64,000 nt of DNA. Origin: Aminobacter niigataensis (GTDB lineage Bacteria; Pseudomonadota; Alphaproteobacteria; Rhizobiales; Rhizobiaceae). Positions 9,203 through 19,329 of this stretch are shown piece by piece. A model generated the notes under the pieces. The model was not told the DNA's origin. It did not search any database and saw nothing but the letters and a program-made list of their open reading frames with translations. Every line of letters begins with the position of its first letter. Positions within the stretch are counted from its first letter, which is position 1. The translations under genes and the position numbers were made by a program. Location of the stretch: the NCBI RefSeq assembly GCF_014200015.1, contig NZ_JACHOT010000001.1:1550001-1614000 (forward strand), written 5' to 3'.

Positions 9203-9958
9203 TCAGGCGTTGCGGGCGCCCTGCCCCATGCGCCTGGCAGCCATGCGCTCCAGCGCCGACAGTGCGTCATAGATCAGCACCGCAAGTGCCGCGACGATCA
9301 AGCCGCCCTGCAGGACGAAAGCGAGGTTGTTGGATTGCAGCCCGGCGATGATGACCTCGCCGAGCGTCTTGGCGGCAACTGTCGAGCCGATGGTCGCCGT
9401 GGCAAGGCTGATGACAACGGAAAGCCTGATGCCGGCGAGAATCACCGGCACGCTGAGCGGCAGCTCGATCTTGAGCAGGCGCTGCCAGCCCGTCATGCCC
9501 GCACCTCGCGCCGCCTCGACGACATTGGCCGGAGTGGTGGTCAGCCCAGTCAGCGTGTTCTCGAAGATCGGCAGCAGACCGTAGAGAAACAGCGCGATCA
9601 GGGTTGGCTTCTCGCCAAAGCCGACGGCCGGCACAGCCAGTGCAAGCACCGCCACTGGCGGAAACGTCTGGCCGATATTCACCAGGCTGCGTGACAAAGG
9701 CAGGAATTCGACGCCGGCCGGCCGCGTGACCAGGATGGCGAGCGCAACCGCAACGACGATCGCGGCAGCGGTGGCGATGGCGACCGTGCGCAAATGCTGG
9801 AACGCCAGCGACGAAAGGCTGCCCTGATTGTAGATCGCAGGTGCGCCATTCTGCGTCAGCGGCTTGAGCAACGGCTCGAACCATAGCGGGTTGCTCAGGA
9901 ACGCGACCAACAGGGCCAGCAGGCAAAGCCGCAACAGCAGCGGAATCCAGGCCTTCAT
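9203..9958 (-). CDS. yehW: Osmoprotectant ABC transporter permease (YehW-like)
   Basis: This 251-aa inner-membrane permease has about 6 TM segments and the BPD_transp_1 signature (EAARGAGMTGWQRLLKIELP, the EAA loop contacting the ATPase). It lies last in a four-gene set ordered SBP-permease-ATPase-permease, the same order as E. coli yehZYXW, an uptake system for betaine-type osmoprotectants. Its start overlaps the yehX stop by 4 bp (ATGA), indicating translational coupling. Specificity (glycine betaine, choline or related) is inferred from the family. Confidence 0.85.
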   Translation of the reverse strand: MKAWIPLLLRLCLLALLVAFLSNPLWFEPLLKPLTQNGAPAIYNQGSLSSLAFQHLRTVAIATAAAIVVAVALAILVTRPAGVEFLPLSRSLVNIGQTFPPVAVLALAVPAVGFGEKPTLIALFLYGLLPIFENTLTGLTTTPANVVEAARGAGMTGWQRLLKIELPLSVPVILAGIRLSVVISLATATIGSTVAAKTLGEVIIAGLQSNNLAFVLQGGLIVAALAVLIYDALSALERMAARRMGQGARNA

Positions 9959-10893
9959 TGTGGCCTCGCGGCGCGCTTGACTAGGCCTTGGACTGTCACG
10001 CGCCCGATGGCCGTGCCATCTTCCGATGTCACCGGCATGGCAGCGCGTCCCGACCAGAGGAGTTCGGCGAGCGCGTCGCGCTGGCTCGCCTCGGCAGCTA
10101 TGCCCTCGCCATCGGCACTGCCCGGCTCGACCGCATCGCGGACCTCTCCGAGCGACAGGAGCTTGAAAGGACGGTCGCTGGCCCCGACCAGCGTCTCGAC
10201 GAATCCCGTCGCCGGTTTTGCCAGGATTTCGGCCGGCGATGCGTACTGGATGAGCTTGCCGGCATCCATGACGGCAATGCGGTCGCCCAGATGGACGGCT
10301 TCTTCCATGTCGTGGGTGACGAGGATGATGGTGGTGCCGAAGCGCTTCTGGATCGCCAGCAAATCTTGCTGTGCCTTGGTGCGGATGATCGGATCAAGCG
10401 CACCGAAGGGTTCGTCCATCAAAAGCACGTTGGGTTCGGCAGCAAGCGCGCGGGCGACACCGACGCGCTGCTGCTGGCCGCCCGACAGCTCGTGCGGGTA
10501 GCGCGGACCGAAGGCTGCCGGGTCGAGCTGCAGCAGCGACATCAACTCATCGACCCGGGCCTTGATGCGCGCAGCATCCCAACCGAGAAGCAACGGAACG
10601 GTACCTATGTTCTGCGCCACCGTGCGGTGGGGGAACAGCCCGTTGCCCTGGATGGCGTAGCCGATGCTGCGGCGAAGTTCGTGGCCCGGGACGGAACGGT
10701 TGTCGACACCGTCGAGCTTGATCGTGCCCGACGTGGGCTCCACCAGGCGGTTGATCATGCGCAGAAGCGTAGTCTTGCCGGAGCCCGAAGTGCCGACGAT
10801 GACCGTCAGCGTGTGCGGCTCGATGACCATCGAGACATCGTCAACGACCGCGGCGTCGCCATAGCGCTTGGTGATGTTTTCGATTTCGATCAT
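9955..10893 (-). CDS. yehX: Osmoprotectant ABC transporter ATP-binding protein (YehX-like)
   Basis: This 312-aa ABC ATPase has Walker A GTSGSGKTT, a Q-loop, signature LSGGQQQRV, Walker B VLLMDEP and a switch His (VTHDMEEAVHLGDR). A C-terminal extension resembles the short CBS-like tail of ProV/OpuCA proteins, here partly degenerate. It energises the two flanking permeases for osmoprotectant uptake. It overlaps both neighbours by 4 bp. Confidence 0.9.
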   Translation of the reverse strand: MIEIENITKRYGDAAVVDDVSMVIEPHTLTVIVGTSGSGKTTLLRMINRLVEPTSGTIKLDGVDNRSVPGHELRRSIGYAIQGNGLFPHRTVAQNIGTVPLLLGWDAARIKARVDELMSLLQLDPAAFGPRYPHELSGGQQQRVGVARALAAEPNVLLMDEPFGALDPIIRTKAQQDLLAIQKRFGTTIILVTHDMEEAVHLGDRIAVMDAGKLIQYASPAEILAKPATGFVETLVGASDRPFKLLSLGEVRDAVEPGSADGEGIAAEASQRDALAELLWSGRAAMPVTSEDGTAIGRVTVQGLVKRAARPQ

Positions 10894-12056
10894 GCGGCCA
10901 CCGTCGTGGATCTGCGGGTCGCGACTTGTTCGACCACCGCGTCGAGGATGATGGCAGCGGCAAAGGCCAGCGCCACAGTGGGGACCGCACCGAGCAGCAC
11001 GAGGTCCATTGCCGTCTGGCCAACGCCCTGGAAGACGAAGACGCCGAAGCCGCCACCGCCGATCAGGGCAGCGATGGTGGCAAGGCCGATGTTCTGGACC
11101 AGCACGATGCGTATGCCGGTGAGGATGACGGGAAACGCCAGCGGAAACTCGACGCCCGACAGGCGCTGCCAGCCGGTCATGCCCATGCCGCGCGCCGCAT
11201 CATTGGCAATTCGGGGAACCCCAGCGAGCCCGACGACGGTGTTCGCCACCACGGGAAGCAGCGAATAGAGAAACAGCGCGACGAATGACGGCGCCGCGCC
11301 GATGCCGCGAATGCCGAGCGCTGAAGCGCCGGGAACATTGGCGGCGACCCAGCCAAGCGGCGCGATCAGGATGCCGAACAGCGCGATGGAAGGAATGGTC
11401 TGGACGATGTTGAGCACATTGAGCACGCCCGCGCGCAGCGCTTCGACGCGATGGCACAGGATGCCCAGCGGTATCCCGACCAGCACCGCAGCGGCCAGCG
11501 AGCCGAGCGCCAGCTGGACATGGCGCTTCGCCTCGTTCCAGAAACTGTCGGCACGGTTGGCGTATTCCTTGAGGATCGACAGGCTGTCCCACTGACCCGA
11601 GGCGAGCAGAAGCCAAACCGCAGCGGCGGCAATGCCAAGTACTGCGACGCGCCCGACGGGTGAAAGCTGCAGCCTTGTCAGGACATCAGCGAGCAAAAGG
11701 GTGAAGGCAAAGATCAAGAGCCAAAAACCAGAGGCCGGCGAGATGCGGGCGAAGGTGTTGCCCTCCGGCGTCAGATAGCTGCCGGCATTACCGATCAGCA
11801 GGGCAAGGGAAACCAGGGCAATGGCACTGGCGCCAAGACGCGCGGCCAGCGGCGTCTTGAACAGGGCAACGAGGCCGGCCGCAACCAGGATGACCAGCAG
11901 CACAAGCCCTGCCGGAGACGGCAGAGCCTCGAGAATCGAGCGCGGCTCACCGGCCACGATGCGGTTGGCGCGAAAGGTGGCAAATGGCGCCAAGAAGGCG
12001 CCATAGGCGGTGATCGCGGCGATCACCACGCCCAGCTTGTCGAACCTGATGCCCAC
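10890..12056 (-). CDS. yehY: Osmoprotectant ABC transporter permease with N-terminal TM extension (YehY-like)
   Basis: This 388-aa permease begins with about 5 extra hydrophobic helices (residues 1-170) and ends with a BPD_transp_1 domain bearing the EAA-type loop (NDAARGMGMTGWQRLSGVEFP). The long form matches E. coli YehY (about 385 aa) and distinguishes it from the short YehW permease. The two probably form the heterodimeric membrane part. It starts 58 bp downstream of the binding-protein gene and overlaps the ATPase gene by 4 bp. Confidence 0.87.
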   Translation of the reverse strand: MGIRFDKLGVVIAAITAYGAFLAPFATFRANRIVAGEPRSILEALPSPAGLVLLVILVAAGLVALFKTPLAARLGASAIALVSLALLIGNAGSYLTPEGNTFARISPASGFWLLIFAFTLLLADVLTRLQLSPVGRVAVLGIAAAAVWLLLASGQWDSLSILKEYANRADSFWNEAKRHVQLALGSLAAAVLVGIPLGILCHRVEALRAGVLNVLNIVQTIPSIALFGILIAPLGWVAANVPGASALGIRGIGAAPSFVALFLYSLLPVVANTVVGLAGVPRIANDAARGMGMTGWQRLSGVEFPLAFPVILTGIRIVLVQNIGLATIAALIGGGGFGVFVFQGVGQTAMDLVLLGAVPTVALAFAAAIILDAVVEQVATRRSTTVAA

Positions 12057-12114
12057 TGTCGCGATGCGTCCCCGGTTCCGGCGGCGCGCCTCTGATGAGG
12101 CGCGCCGAGGAAGC

Positions 12115-13026
12115 TTACTTCAGAAAGCCGTTCTTCTTCAGGAAATCTTCGGCAACAGCCTTGGCCGGCTCGCCGCCAACCTGGACGCGGCCGTTGAGCT
12201 CCTGAAGCGTGACGAGGTCGAGCTTTTCGAACACCGGCTTGAGCAGGGTTTCGATCTGTGGGTGCTCCTTGAGAACTGCCTCGCGAATGATCGGGGCCGG
12301 CTGATAGACCGGCTGCACACCCTTGTCGTCGTCGAGCACGACCAGGCCCGATGGAGCGATGCCGCCATCGGTGCCATAGACCATGGCCGCATTGGCGCCG
12401 TTGGTCTGGTTGGCGGCAGCGCCGATGGTGGCGGCCGTGTCGCCGCCCGACAGCGTGATCAACTGCTCGGGCTTGAGCGTGAAGCCGTAAGTCGTCTGGA
12501 ACGCCGGCAATGCGGCGGCCGAATTGACGAACTCGGACGATGCCGCCAGCACGACGGTGCCACCGCCGGCGACGTATTTGCCGAAATCGCTGAGGGTGGC
12601 GAGCTTGTTGGCGTCGGCGAGGTCCTTGCGCAGCGCGATCGCCCAGGTGTTATTGGCCGGCGACGGCGACAGCCAGACGATCTTGTTGGCGTCGTAGTCG
12701 AGCTTCTTGGCGGTTTCGAAGCCCTTGGCGGCATCTTTCCAGACCGGATCATCGGCCTTTTCGAAGAAGAAGCCGGCGTTGCCGGTATATTCGGGATAGA
12801 TGTCGATCTCGCCTGCCGCGATTGCCTTGCGGACGACCGGCGTCGCGCCGAGCTGGATGCGGTCGGTGGTGGCGATGTCGTTGGCGTTGAGCACGGCCTG
12901 GATGATGTTGCCGAGCACGCCGCCTTCGGTGTCGATCTTGGAAGACACGACCACCTGTGCGCTTGCGGCGCTGGTGGCAAGGCCGAGTGCGATTGCCGCT
13001 GCGGCGATTGTTCTGGTCTGACGCAT
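12115..13026 (-). CDS. yehZ: Osmoprotectant ABC transporter substrate-binding protein (OsmF/YehZ-like)
   Basis: This 303-aa periplasmic binding protein of the OpuAC family has an N-terminal signal peptide MRQTRTIAAAAIALGL...ASA, cleaved before QVVVSSK. The motif KIDTEGGVLGNIIQAVLNAN and the block DIYPEYTGNAGFF are typical of OsmF/YehZ binding lobes. ATG 13026 with AAGGGG 8 nt upstream was chosen; a start 16 codons earlier would spoil the signal peptide. It heads the operon yehZ-Y-X-W. The ligand is inferred to be a quaternary amine. Confidence 0.88.
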   Translation of the reverse strand: MRQTRTIAAAAIALGLATSAASAQVVVSSKIDTEGGVLGNIIQAVLNANDIATTDRIQLGATPVVRKAIAAGEIDIYPEYTGNAGFFFEKADDPVWKDAAKGFETAKKLDYDANKIVWLSPSPANNTWAIALRKDLADANKLATLSDFGKYVAGGGTVVLAASSEFVNSAAALPAFQTTYGFTLKPEQLITLSGGDTAATIGAAANQTNGANAAMVYGTDGGIAPSGLVVLDDDKGVQPVYQPAPIIREAVLKEHPQIETLLKPVFEKLDLVTLQELNGRVQVGGEPAKAVAEDFLKKNGFLK

Positions 13027-13182
13027 GGTGAAGCCCCTTCTCGTTGCCGGAATTCGGTGACCGCATATGAGCATGGCGATCCAGCTTCCGTCGGGGCATA
13101 CGATTTCACAATGCGCAGGGGCTGCGCAATATTATTTTGTATTTTGAAGTAATCGCCGGCCTCGATTGCCGACATCCTCCTG

Positions 13183-14385
13183 TCAGGCAGTCCGGCTCCG
13201 GCGCGCGAACGACAGAGTCGCCAGCGCGGCCAAGCAAACCGCGCAGATGGGGAAGACGATCCAGGCGAGCATGTCCCAGCCATAGGCGTTGTAAACTGCG
13301 CCCGACATCAGCGATGCAAGGGCCACCGAGCTGAACAGGATGAAGTCGTGAAAGCCTTGGACCTTGCCCTTTTCCGACGGGCGATAGGCTGTGGACACAA
13401 TGGCGGTCGCGCCAATGAAGCCAAAATTCCAGCCGAGTCCGAGCAGGATGAGTGACGTCCAGAACTGCCAAAGCGCGATGCCCGACAGTGCCACGATGGC
13501 GCAGCCGATCAGCAGCAAGACGCCCAGGCCGACGATGCGCTCAGGGCCAAAGCGCTGGATCAGGCGCCCGGTGAAGAAGCTCGGGCCGAACATTGCCATG
13601 ACATGCCAGGAAATGCCGAGCGTCGCCTCGTCCGGCGAAAATCCGCAGCCGACCATGGCGAGGGGTGCACCGGTCATAACGAAGGTCATCAGGGAATAGG
13701 TACCGACAGCACAGACGAGGGCGGCGGCAAAGCGCGGTTGCGCCAATATCTCGAGCATCGGGCGCGCGTCCGCCTGCGAGGCTTCGGCATGAACGCCGGT
13801 CACTTCCTTCACCCTGAGGAAGGACAGGATGACAGCGCCAACCGCTGCGAGCCCGATAATCGCGGCAAAGGAGCCGGCGAACATCACCGGCGCGAACATT
13901 TCACGCGTGAAAATGACGATCTGTGGCCCGAGGATGGCGGTGACAATGCCGCCGGCCAGCACGAAGGAAATCGCGTTCGCCTTGAATTCGGGCGGCGCGT
14001 TGTCGGCGGCGGCAAAACGGAACTGCTGCACGAAGGCGCTGCCGACGCCGAGCATCAGAAGGCCGAAGACAAACAGCCAGAACTCCGAGCGGAACAGCGC
14101 CAGCGTGGCGATCGCGCCGCCAACGGCGGTGACGGCAGTACCGAACATGAAGCCGCCGCGCTGTCCGAGGCCGCGAATGATCGCGGCAGCGGGAAGCGCA
14201 CCAAGCGCCATGCCGACGCTGAAGCCGGTGATCGGGGCGGTCGCCAGCGACTTGTCGGTGTCGAGGAGGTAGAAGCCGGCCAGGCCGCCAAGCGAGAAGG
14301 CGATCGGTGCGGCGGAGCCGATGATGGCTTGCGATGCGGCGAGGATATATGCTGTCCGCCGCGCTTCGCGTTCGCCACCGGTCAT
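13183..14385 (-). CDS. MFS transporter
   Basis: This 400-aa major facilitator protein has about 12 predicted TM helices. The loop after TM2 ([14 protein letters not shown]) has the MFS motif A-like position but is poorly conserved. The substrate cannot be told. Its start overlaps the nusB stop as ATGA, so it is translationally coupled to the riboflavin/nusB operon; many alphaproteobacteria have thiL in this slot. Export of a flavin-pathway compound is speculative. Confidence 0.85.
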   Translation of the reverse strand: MTGGEREARRTAYILAASQAIIGSAAPIAFSLGGLAGFYLLDTDKSLATAPITGFSVGMALGALPAAAIIRGLGQRGGFMFGTAVTAVGGAIATLALFRSEFWLFVFGLLMLGVGSAFVQQFRFAAADNAPPEFKANAISFVLAGGIVTAILGPQIVIFTREMFAPVMFAGSFAAIIGLAAVGAVILSFLRVKEVTGVHAEASQADARPMLEILAQPRFAAALVCAVGTYSLMTFVMTGAPLAMVGCGFSPDEATLGISWHVMAMFGPSFFTGRLIQRFGPERIVGLGVLLLIGCAIVALSGIALWQFWTSLILLGLGWNFGFIGATAIVSTAYRPSEKGKVQGFHDFILFSSVALASLMSGAVYNAYGWDMLAWIVFPICAVCLAALATLSFARRSRTA

Positions 14386-14882
14386 AATGCGTCCTTGCCC
14401 TTACCCTCGCCGCGCAGCTTGCGGGAGACACGGTCGAGTACGGCGTTGACGAGCTTGGGCTCGTCGTCGGCGTAGAAGGCCTTGGCGATGTCGACATATT
14501 CCGACACGATCACAGCCACGGGAACGTCCTGGCGCTTCATCAACTCGTAGACACCGGCGCGCAGGATGGCGCGCAGCGTCGAATCGAGGCGCGACAGCGG
14601 CCAATCCTCGGTCAGGGACTGGCGGATCACCGGATCGACGGTCTTCTGGTTCTCCACCACGCCAGCGAGAATGGCGCGGAACCACTGGGCGTCGGCCTCG
14701 CGGTAGAGCGCGCCGTCGACTTCCTTGCCGAGGCGGAAGGCCTCGTATTCCGCGGTGATTTCGAGCAGGCCGCTGCCTGCGACGTCCATCTGGTAGAGCG
14801 CCTGGACGGCCGCAAGACGGGCAGCCCCGCGCTTGTTGGCCTGGCGTGCGGGCGGCTGGGCTTTGTCTTCGGGAGACGTCAC
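14382..14882 (-). CDS. nusB: Transcription antitermination protein NusB
   Basis: This 166-aa all-helical RNA-binding protein has the family start ([20 protein letters not shown]) and the C-terminal [26 protein letters not shown]. With NusE (S10) it binds boxA and promotes rRNA antitermination. A 4-bp overlap with ribH upstream and with the MFS gene downstream places it in the ribH-nusB operon typical of proteobacteria. Slightly long N- and C-terminal polar tails are normal for Rhizobiales. Confidence 0.95.
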   Translation of the reverse strand: MTSPEDKAQPPARQANKRGAARLAAVQALYQMDVAGSGLLEITAEYEAFRLGKEVDGALYREADAQWFRAILAGVVENQKTVDPVIRQSLTEDWPLSRLDSTLRAILRAGVYELMKRQDVPVAVIVSEYVDIAKAFYADDEPKLVNAVLDRVSRKLRGEGKGKDAL

Positions 14883-15343
14883 GACCGTGCAGCTCCGAGT
14901 TTTTCGCGAACTGCGATCATGGTCAGTGCGGCACGCGCGGCAAAGCCGCCCTTGTCGCCTTCATTGCGGCGCGCACGGGCCCAGGCCTGGTCGTCGTTTT
15001 CGACAGTCAGGATGCCGTTGCCGACGCAGATCGATTCCGAAACCGCAAGGTCCATCAAGGCGCGGCAGGACTCGTTGGCAACGATGTCGAAGTGGTAGGT
15101 CTCGCCGCGAATGACGGTGCCGAGGGCGACATAGCCGTCATAATGCGTGCCTTCGTCGTCGGCAGCGTCGAGCGCAAACGAGATAACGGCCGGAATTTCG
15201 AGCGCGCCGGGAACGGTCACCACGTCATAGGATGCACCGGCATCGGCCAAGGCAGACTTGGCGCCGTCCAGCAGCGCGTCTGCGAGGTCGTCGTAAAAGC
15301 GCGCCTCAACAATGAGGAGCTTCAGTTTCTTGTCGTTGGCCAT
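14879..15343 (-). CDS. ribH: 6,7-dimethyl-8-ribityllumazine synthase
   Basis: This 154-aa enzyme is the penultimate step of riboflavin synthesis, joining 5-amino-6-ribitylaminouracil and 3,4-dihydroxy-2-butanone 4-phosphate. Visible active-site blocks are [22 protein letters not shown] (catalytic His) and the C-terminal region with [11 protein letters not shown]. It forms oligomeric shells in the family. It lies 116 bp downstream of ribE and overlaps nusB by 4 bp. Confidence 0.95.
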   Translation of the reverse strand: MANDKKLKLLIVEARFYDDLADALLDGAKSALADAGASYDVVTVPGALEIPAVISFALDAADDEGTHYDGYVALGTVIRGETYHFDIVANESCRALMDLAVSESICVGNGILTVENDDQAWARARRNEGDKGGFAARAALTMIAVREKLGAARS

Positions 15344-15459
15344 GTCAAATCTCCGGCAGGAGCGGCTGACTTAGGCCGAACCGGATGAGTTCGCAAGCGA
15401 AGTGTTAAGCACTGTGGCAGGAAACCGCTGACCGGCCGACCGGTGGCACGCAGCGTGGC

Positions 15460-16077
15460 TCAGAGCCCTTCCCTGGCAGCGTCGGCAAGGCGTGCCGCAT
15501 AGCGCGCCATGGTGTCGACCTCGAGGTTGACGCGGTCGCCGACGTTGCGCTCGCCCCATGTCGTGACCTGCAGCGAGTGATGAATCAACAGCACGTCGAA
15601 GCGCGTGCCCTCGACCTTGTTGACGGTCAGCGACGTGCCGTCGAGCGCGACCGAGCCCTTGGGAGCAATGAATTTCGCCAGCTCGCGCGGGGCTTCCAGG
15701 CGAAAGCGCACCGCCTCGCCCTCGTCCTCGCGCGCCACGATCTCGGCCATGCCATCCACATGGCCCGACACGATATGGCCGCCGAGTTCGTCACCGATCT
15801 TGAGTGCGCGTTCGAGATTGACCTTGCGACCGGCCGCCCAGTCGCTTGCCGTGGTCAGGCGAAGTGCTTCTTCCCAGGCCTCGACCTCGAACCAGCGGGC
15901 ATTGGACGTGGCTTCGGGCAGCGCCACCACGGTCAGGCAGACGCCGGAGCAGGAAATCGAGGCCCCGATGTCGATTGTCTTCGGGTCGTAGGCGGTGTCG
16001 AAGCGTAAGCGGACGCCCTGGTCGAGCGGTTTTGCAGACGCGACTGTGGCCACGTCGGTGACGATCCCGGTGAACAT
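15460..16077 (-). CDS. ribE: Riboflavin synthase, alpha subunit
   Basis: This 205-aa enzyme dismutates two lumazines to riboflavin. It has two tandem lumazine-binding domains: one begins MFTGIVTDV, the second about residue 100 with HIVSGHVDGMAEI. GASISCSGVCLTV (first) and ALDGTSLTVNKV (second) are the repeat signatures. ATG 16077 overlaps the ribD stop (TGATG) and has AAGGGA upstream, so it is coupled to ribD. A longer in-frame start inside ribD was rejected because FTGIV is the universal N-terminus. Confidence 0.95.
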   Translation of the reverse strand: MFTGIVTDVATVASAKPLDQGVRLRFDTAYDPKTIDIGASISCSGVCLTVVALPEATSNARWFEVEAWEEALRLTTASDWAAGRKVNLERALKIGDELGGHIVSGHVDGMAEIVAREDEGEAVRFRLEAPRELAKFIAPKGSVALDGTSLTVNKVEGTRFDVLLIHHSLQVTTWGERNVGDRVNLEVDTMARYAARLADAAREGL

Positions 16078-17204
16078 CAGATTTCCCTTATCCATTCGGC
16101 GAAGGTGTCCTCGCCGAAGCGAGCTTCGCGCACAAGGCTGAACCCTGCCGGTATATGGTCGCGACCGATGGGGGCCGCAATACCATCCGCCCCGATCGCC
16201 TCCGGACCGGAAAACAGCGCGATCCGGTCGACCAGACCTTCGTCGAGGAAGGCCCGTGCGGTGTCGGCTCCGCCTTCGACGATGATCCGCGACATGCCCT
16301 GATTGGCGAGATCCTCAAGCAGTTCGGGAAGTGCCACGCGGCCGTCATAGGTCTCTGTCGCCAGGAATTTCACGCCCGCGCGCTCGAGTTCGGCCCGGTT
16401 CTTCGGATCGCCTTCCGGGCACGCAGCGACAAACACCGGCACATCATGCGCCGATCGCGCCAGCTTCGACGTCGCCGGCAACCGCGCGAGCCTGTCGAGC
16501 ACGATGCGTGCCGGCGAACGGTTGCGGAGCCCGGGCAAACGCACGGTCAATTCGGGATCGTCGGCAAGTGCGGTGCCGATGCCGACCAGGATGGCATCGA
16601 TTTCGGCGCGCATGACGTGGACCTGGCGGCGGGCGACCTGCCCGGTGATCTCGATCTGTCCCTGGCCGCGCCTGCCGATCATGCCATCGGCGGAAAGCGC
16701 AAGTTTCAGAATCACTTCAGGGCGCTTCCTCAAGGACCGATTCATGTATCCGGCAAGCTGATCGGCGGCCTCGCGGGCAAGCACGCCTTCCTTGACCTCG
16801 ATACCGGCGCCGCGAAGAATGGCGTATCCCCTGCCCGATACGCGCGGATCGGGGTCGCTGGCAGCGCCGACAACACGGGTTATGCCGGCGTTGACGAGCG
16901 CATTGGCACAGGGCGGCGTGCGGCCGTGATGAGCACACGGTTCGAGCGTGACATAGGCGGTGGCGCCCCGCGCAAGGTCGCCGGCTTCGGCCAGAGCTTC
17001 GGCCTCGGCGTGCGGACGGCCGCCGATGGCAGTGACGCCGCGCCCGACGATAACCGGTCCGTTGCCGCCGTCGCGGACAATGAGCGTGCCTACTGCCGGA
17101 TTGGTCGAGGTCAGGCCGAGATTCTTCCGCGAAAGCCTGAGAGCGGCCGCGATGTAGCGGCGGTCGATCCTGTCCTGCTCGGATGCACTCATGTCCCTGG
17201 CCAT
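16077..17204 (-). CDS. ribD: Bifunctional pyrimidine deaminase / reductase RibD
   Basis: This 375-aa fusion performs steps two and three of riboflavin synthesis. The N-terminal deaminase (about 15-150) has the zinc motif HAEAEAL and PCAHHGRTPPCANAL. The C-terminal reductase (about 155-370) has KLALSADGMIG, DDPELTVR and VEGGADTARAFL. Length is typical. The gene follows nrdR by 3 bp and overlaps ribE by 3 bp, forming the nrdR-ribD-ribE unit. Confidence 0.95.
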   Translation of the reverse strand: MARDMSASEQDRIDRRYIAAALRLSRKNLGLTSTNPAVGTLIVRDGGNGPVIVGRGVTAIGGRPHAEAEALAEAGDLARGATAYVTLEPCAHHGRTPPCANALVNAGITRVVGAASDPDPRVSGRGYAILRGAGIEVKEGVLAREAADQLAGYMNRSLRKRPEVILKLALSADGMIGRRGQGQIEITGQVARRQVHVMRAEIDAILVGIGTALADDPELTVRLPGLRNRSPARIVLDRLARLPATSKLARSAHDVPVFVAACPEGDPKNRAELERAGVKFLATETYDGRVALPELLEDLANQGMSRIIVEGGADTARAFLDEGLVDRIALFSGPEAIGADGIAAPIGRDHIPAGFSLVREARFGEDTFAEWIREI

Positions 17205-17207
17205 CGC

Positions 17208-17672
17208 TCAGCCGGCTTCCTCTTCGCCTTTCAACTCGCCCAATACCTCATGGAAGTCCTTGGCCTCGCGGAAATTGCGATAGACCGAAGCGAAGCGCAC
17301 ATAAGCGACATCGTCGAGCGTCTTCAGCGCTTCCATCACAAGGCGGCCGATCTCGCCCGAGGGAACTTCCGTTTCGCCGGAGCTTTCGAGCTGGCGAACG
17401 ATACCGGTCACCGCGCGCTCGATGCGCTCGGGATCGACGTTGCGCTTGCGCACGGCGATCTCGACCGACCGAGCCAGCTTGTCGCGGTCGAACGGCACTT
17501 TGCGGCCGGTCTTCTTGAGCACGACGAGGTCGCGCAGCTGCACGCGCTCGAATGTGGTGAAGCGGCCGCCGCAGACCGGGCAGATGCGCCGCCGGCGGAT
17601 CGCAGCACCGTCCTCGGCCGGACGGGAGTCCTTCACCTGCGTGTCTTCAGACTGGCAATATGGGCAACGCAT
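17208..17672 (-). CDS. nrdR: Transcriptional repressor NrdR
   Basis: This 154-aa regulator has a zinc ribbon ([11 protein letters not shown]...[12 protein letters not shown], four Cys) and an ATP-cone domain from about residue 49 ([16 protein letters not shown]). NrdR senses nucleotide status and represses ribonucleotide reductase genes through NrdR boxes. The glyA-nrdR-ribD arrangement is conserved in alphaproteobacteria. It is 177 bp downstream of glyA and 3 bp upstream of ribD. Confidence 0.95.
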   Translation of the reverse strand: MRCPYCQSEDTQVKDSRPAEDGAAIRRRRICPVCGGRFTTFERVQLRDLVVLKKTGRKVPFDRDKLARSVEIAVRKRNVDPERIERAVTGIVRQLESSGETEVPSGEIGRLVMEALKTLDDVAYVRFASVYRNFREAKDFHEVLGELKGEEEAG

Positions 17673-17716
17673 CGTTCGGCCTTGTCATTCGAATCCCCGA
17701 CCGGGAAAGGCTTAAA

Positions 17717-17748
17717 GCATGATCCGGAAAAGTGGAAACCGCTTTTGG
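17717..17748 (+). repeat. RIME-like intergenic repeat fragment
   Basis: GCATGATCCGGAAAAGTGG, then AAACCGCTTTTGG, matches the half-palindrome I know as widely dispersed in Rhizobiales intergenic spaces. It lies between glyA and nrdR, upstream of nrdR. A related piece in the opposite orientation occurs at 46606-46640. The family name is from memory, not a search. Confidence 0.55.
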
Positions 17749-17770
17749 CGGCAAGCCCGGCCGAAAAGCA

Positions 17771-17805
17771 GGAGCCCCGTCCCGGACATGCCGGAACGGG
17801 GCTCC
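17771..17805 (-). terminator. Hairpin terminator after glyA
   Basis: A 10-bp stem GGAGCCCCGT / ACGGGGCTCC lies 45 bp past the glyA stop. The downstream minus strand reads TGCTTTTCGG, a weak T tract, so it may terminate partly or act as a processing hairpin between glyA and nrdR. Confidence 0.65.
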
Positions 17806-17849
17806 AAAGTTCTCAAGGGTGGACCAAAGGCCCTCCCCGCATCGGCGAC

Positions 17850-19151
<1,302 letters not shown>

Positions 19152-19282
19152 GGCTGAAGATCCTTAGGTCCGGAGGGGGCATCGGAGAGGTTCGGCGCGC
19201 CATTAACACACTTGACCCTGCGTCGCCACGTTTGGAGCGCGAAATTTCGTGGTCGCTTTGCGCCACAACGTCGCGACAACGA

Positions 19283-19310
19283 AAAAGGCCGCCCCGAAGG
19301 ACGGCCTTTT
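19283..19310 (-). terminator. Rho-independent terminator after ldtP
   Basis: AAAAGGCCG / CGGCCTTTT forms a 9-bp stem with a 10-nt loop, flanked by A on one side and T on the other. On the minus strand it lies 20 bp past the ldtP stop. The run of A residues (plus strand) gives a T tail in the sense direction. Confidence 0.85.
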
Positions 19311-19329
19311 CAAAGTCATTGTCGACGTT

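Noticed and set aside
15344-15459. Looked for an FMN riboswitch upstream of ribH and in the other gaps of the riboflavin operon
   Set aside because: No RFN-type conserved segments were seen; the gap is too short for the element plus an expression platform.
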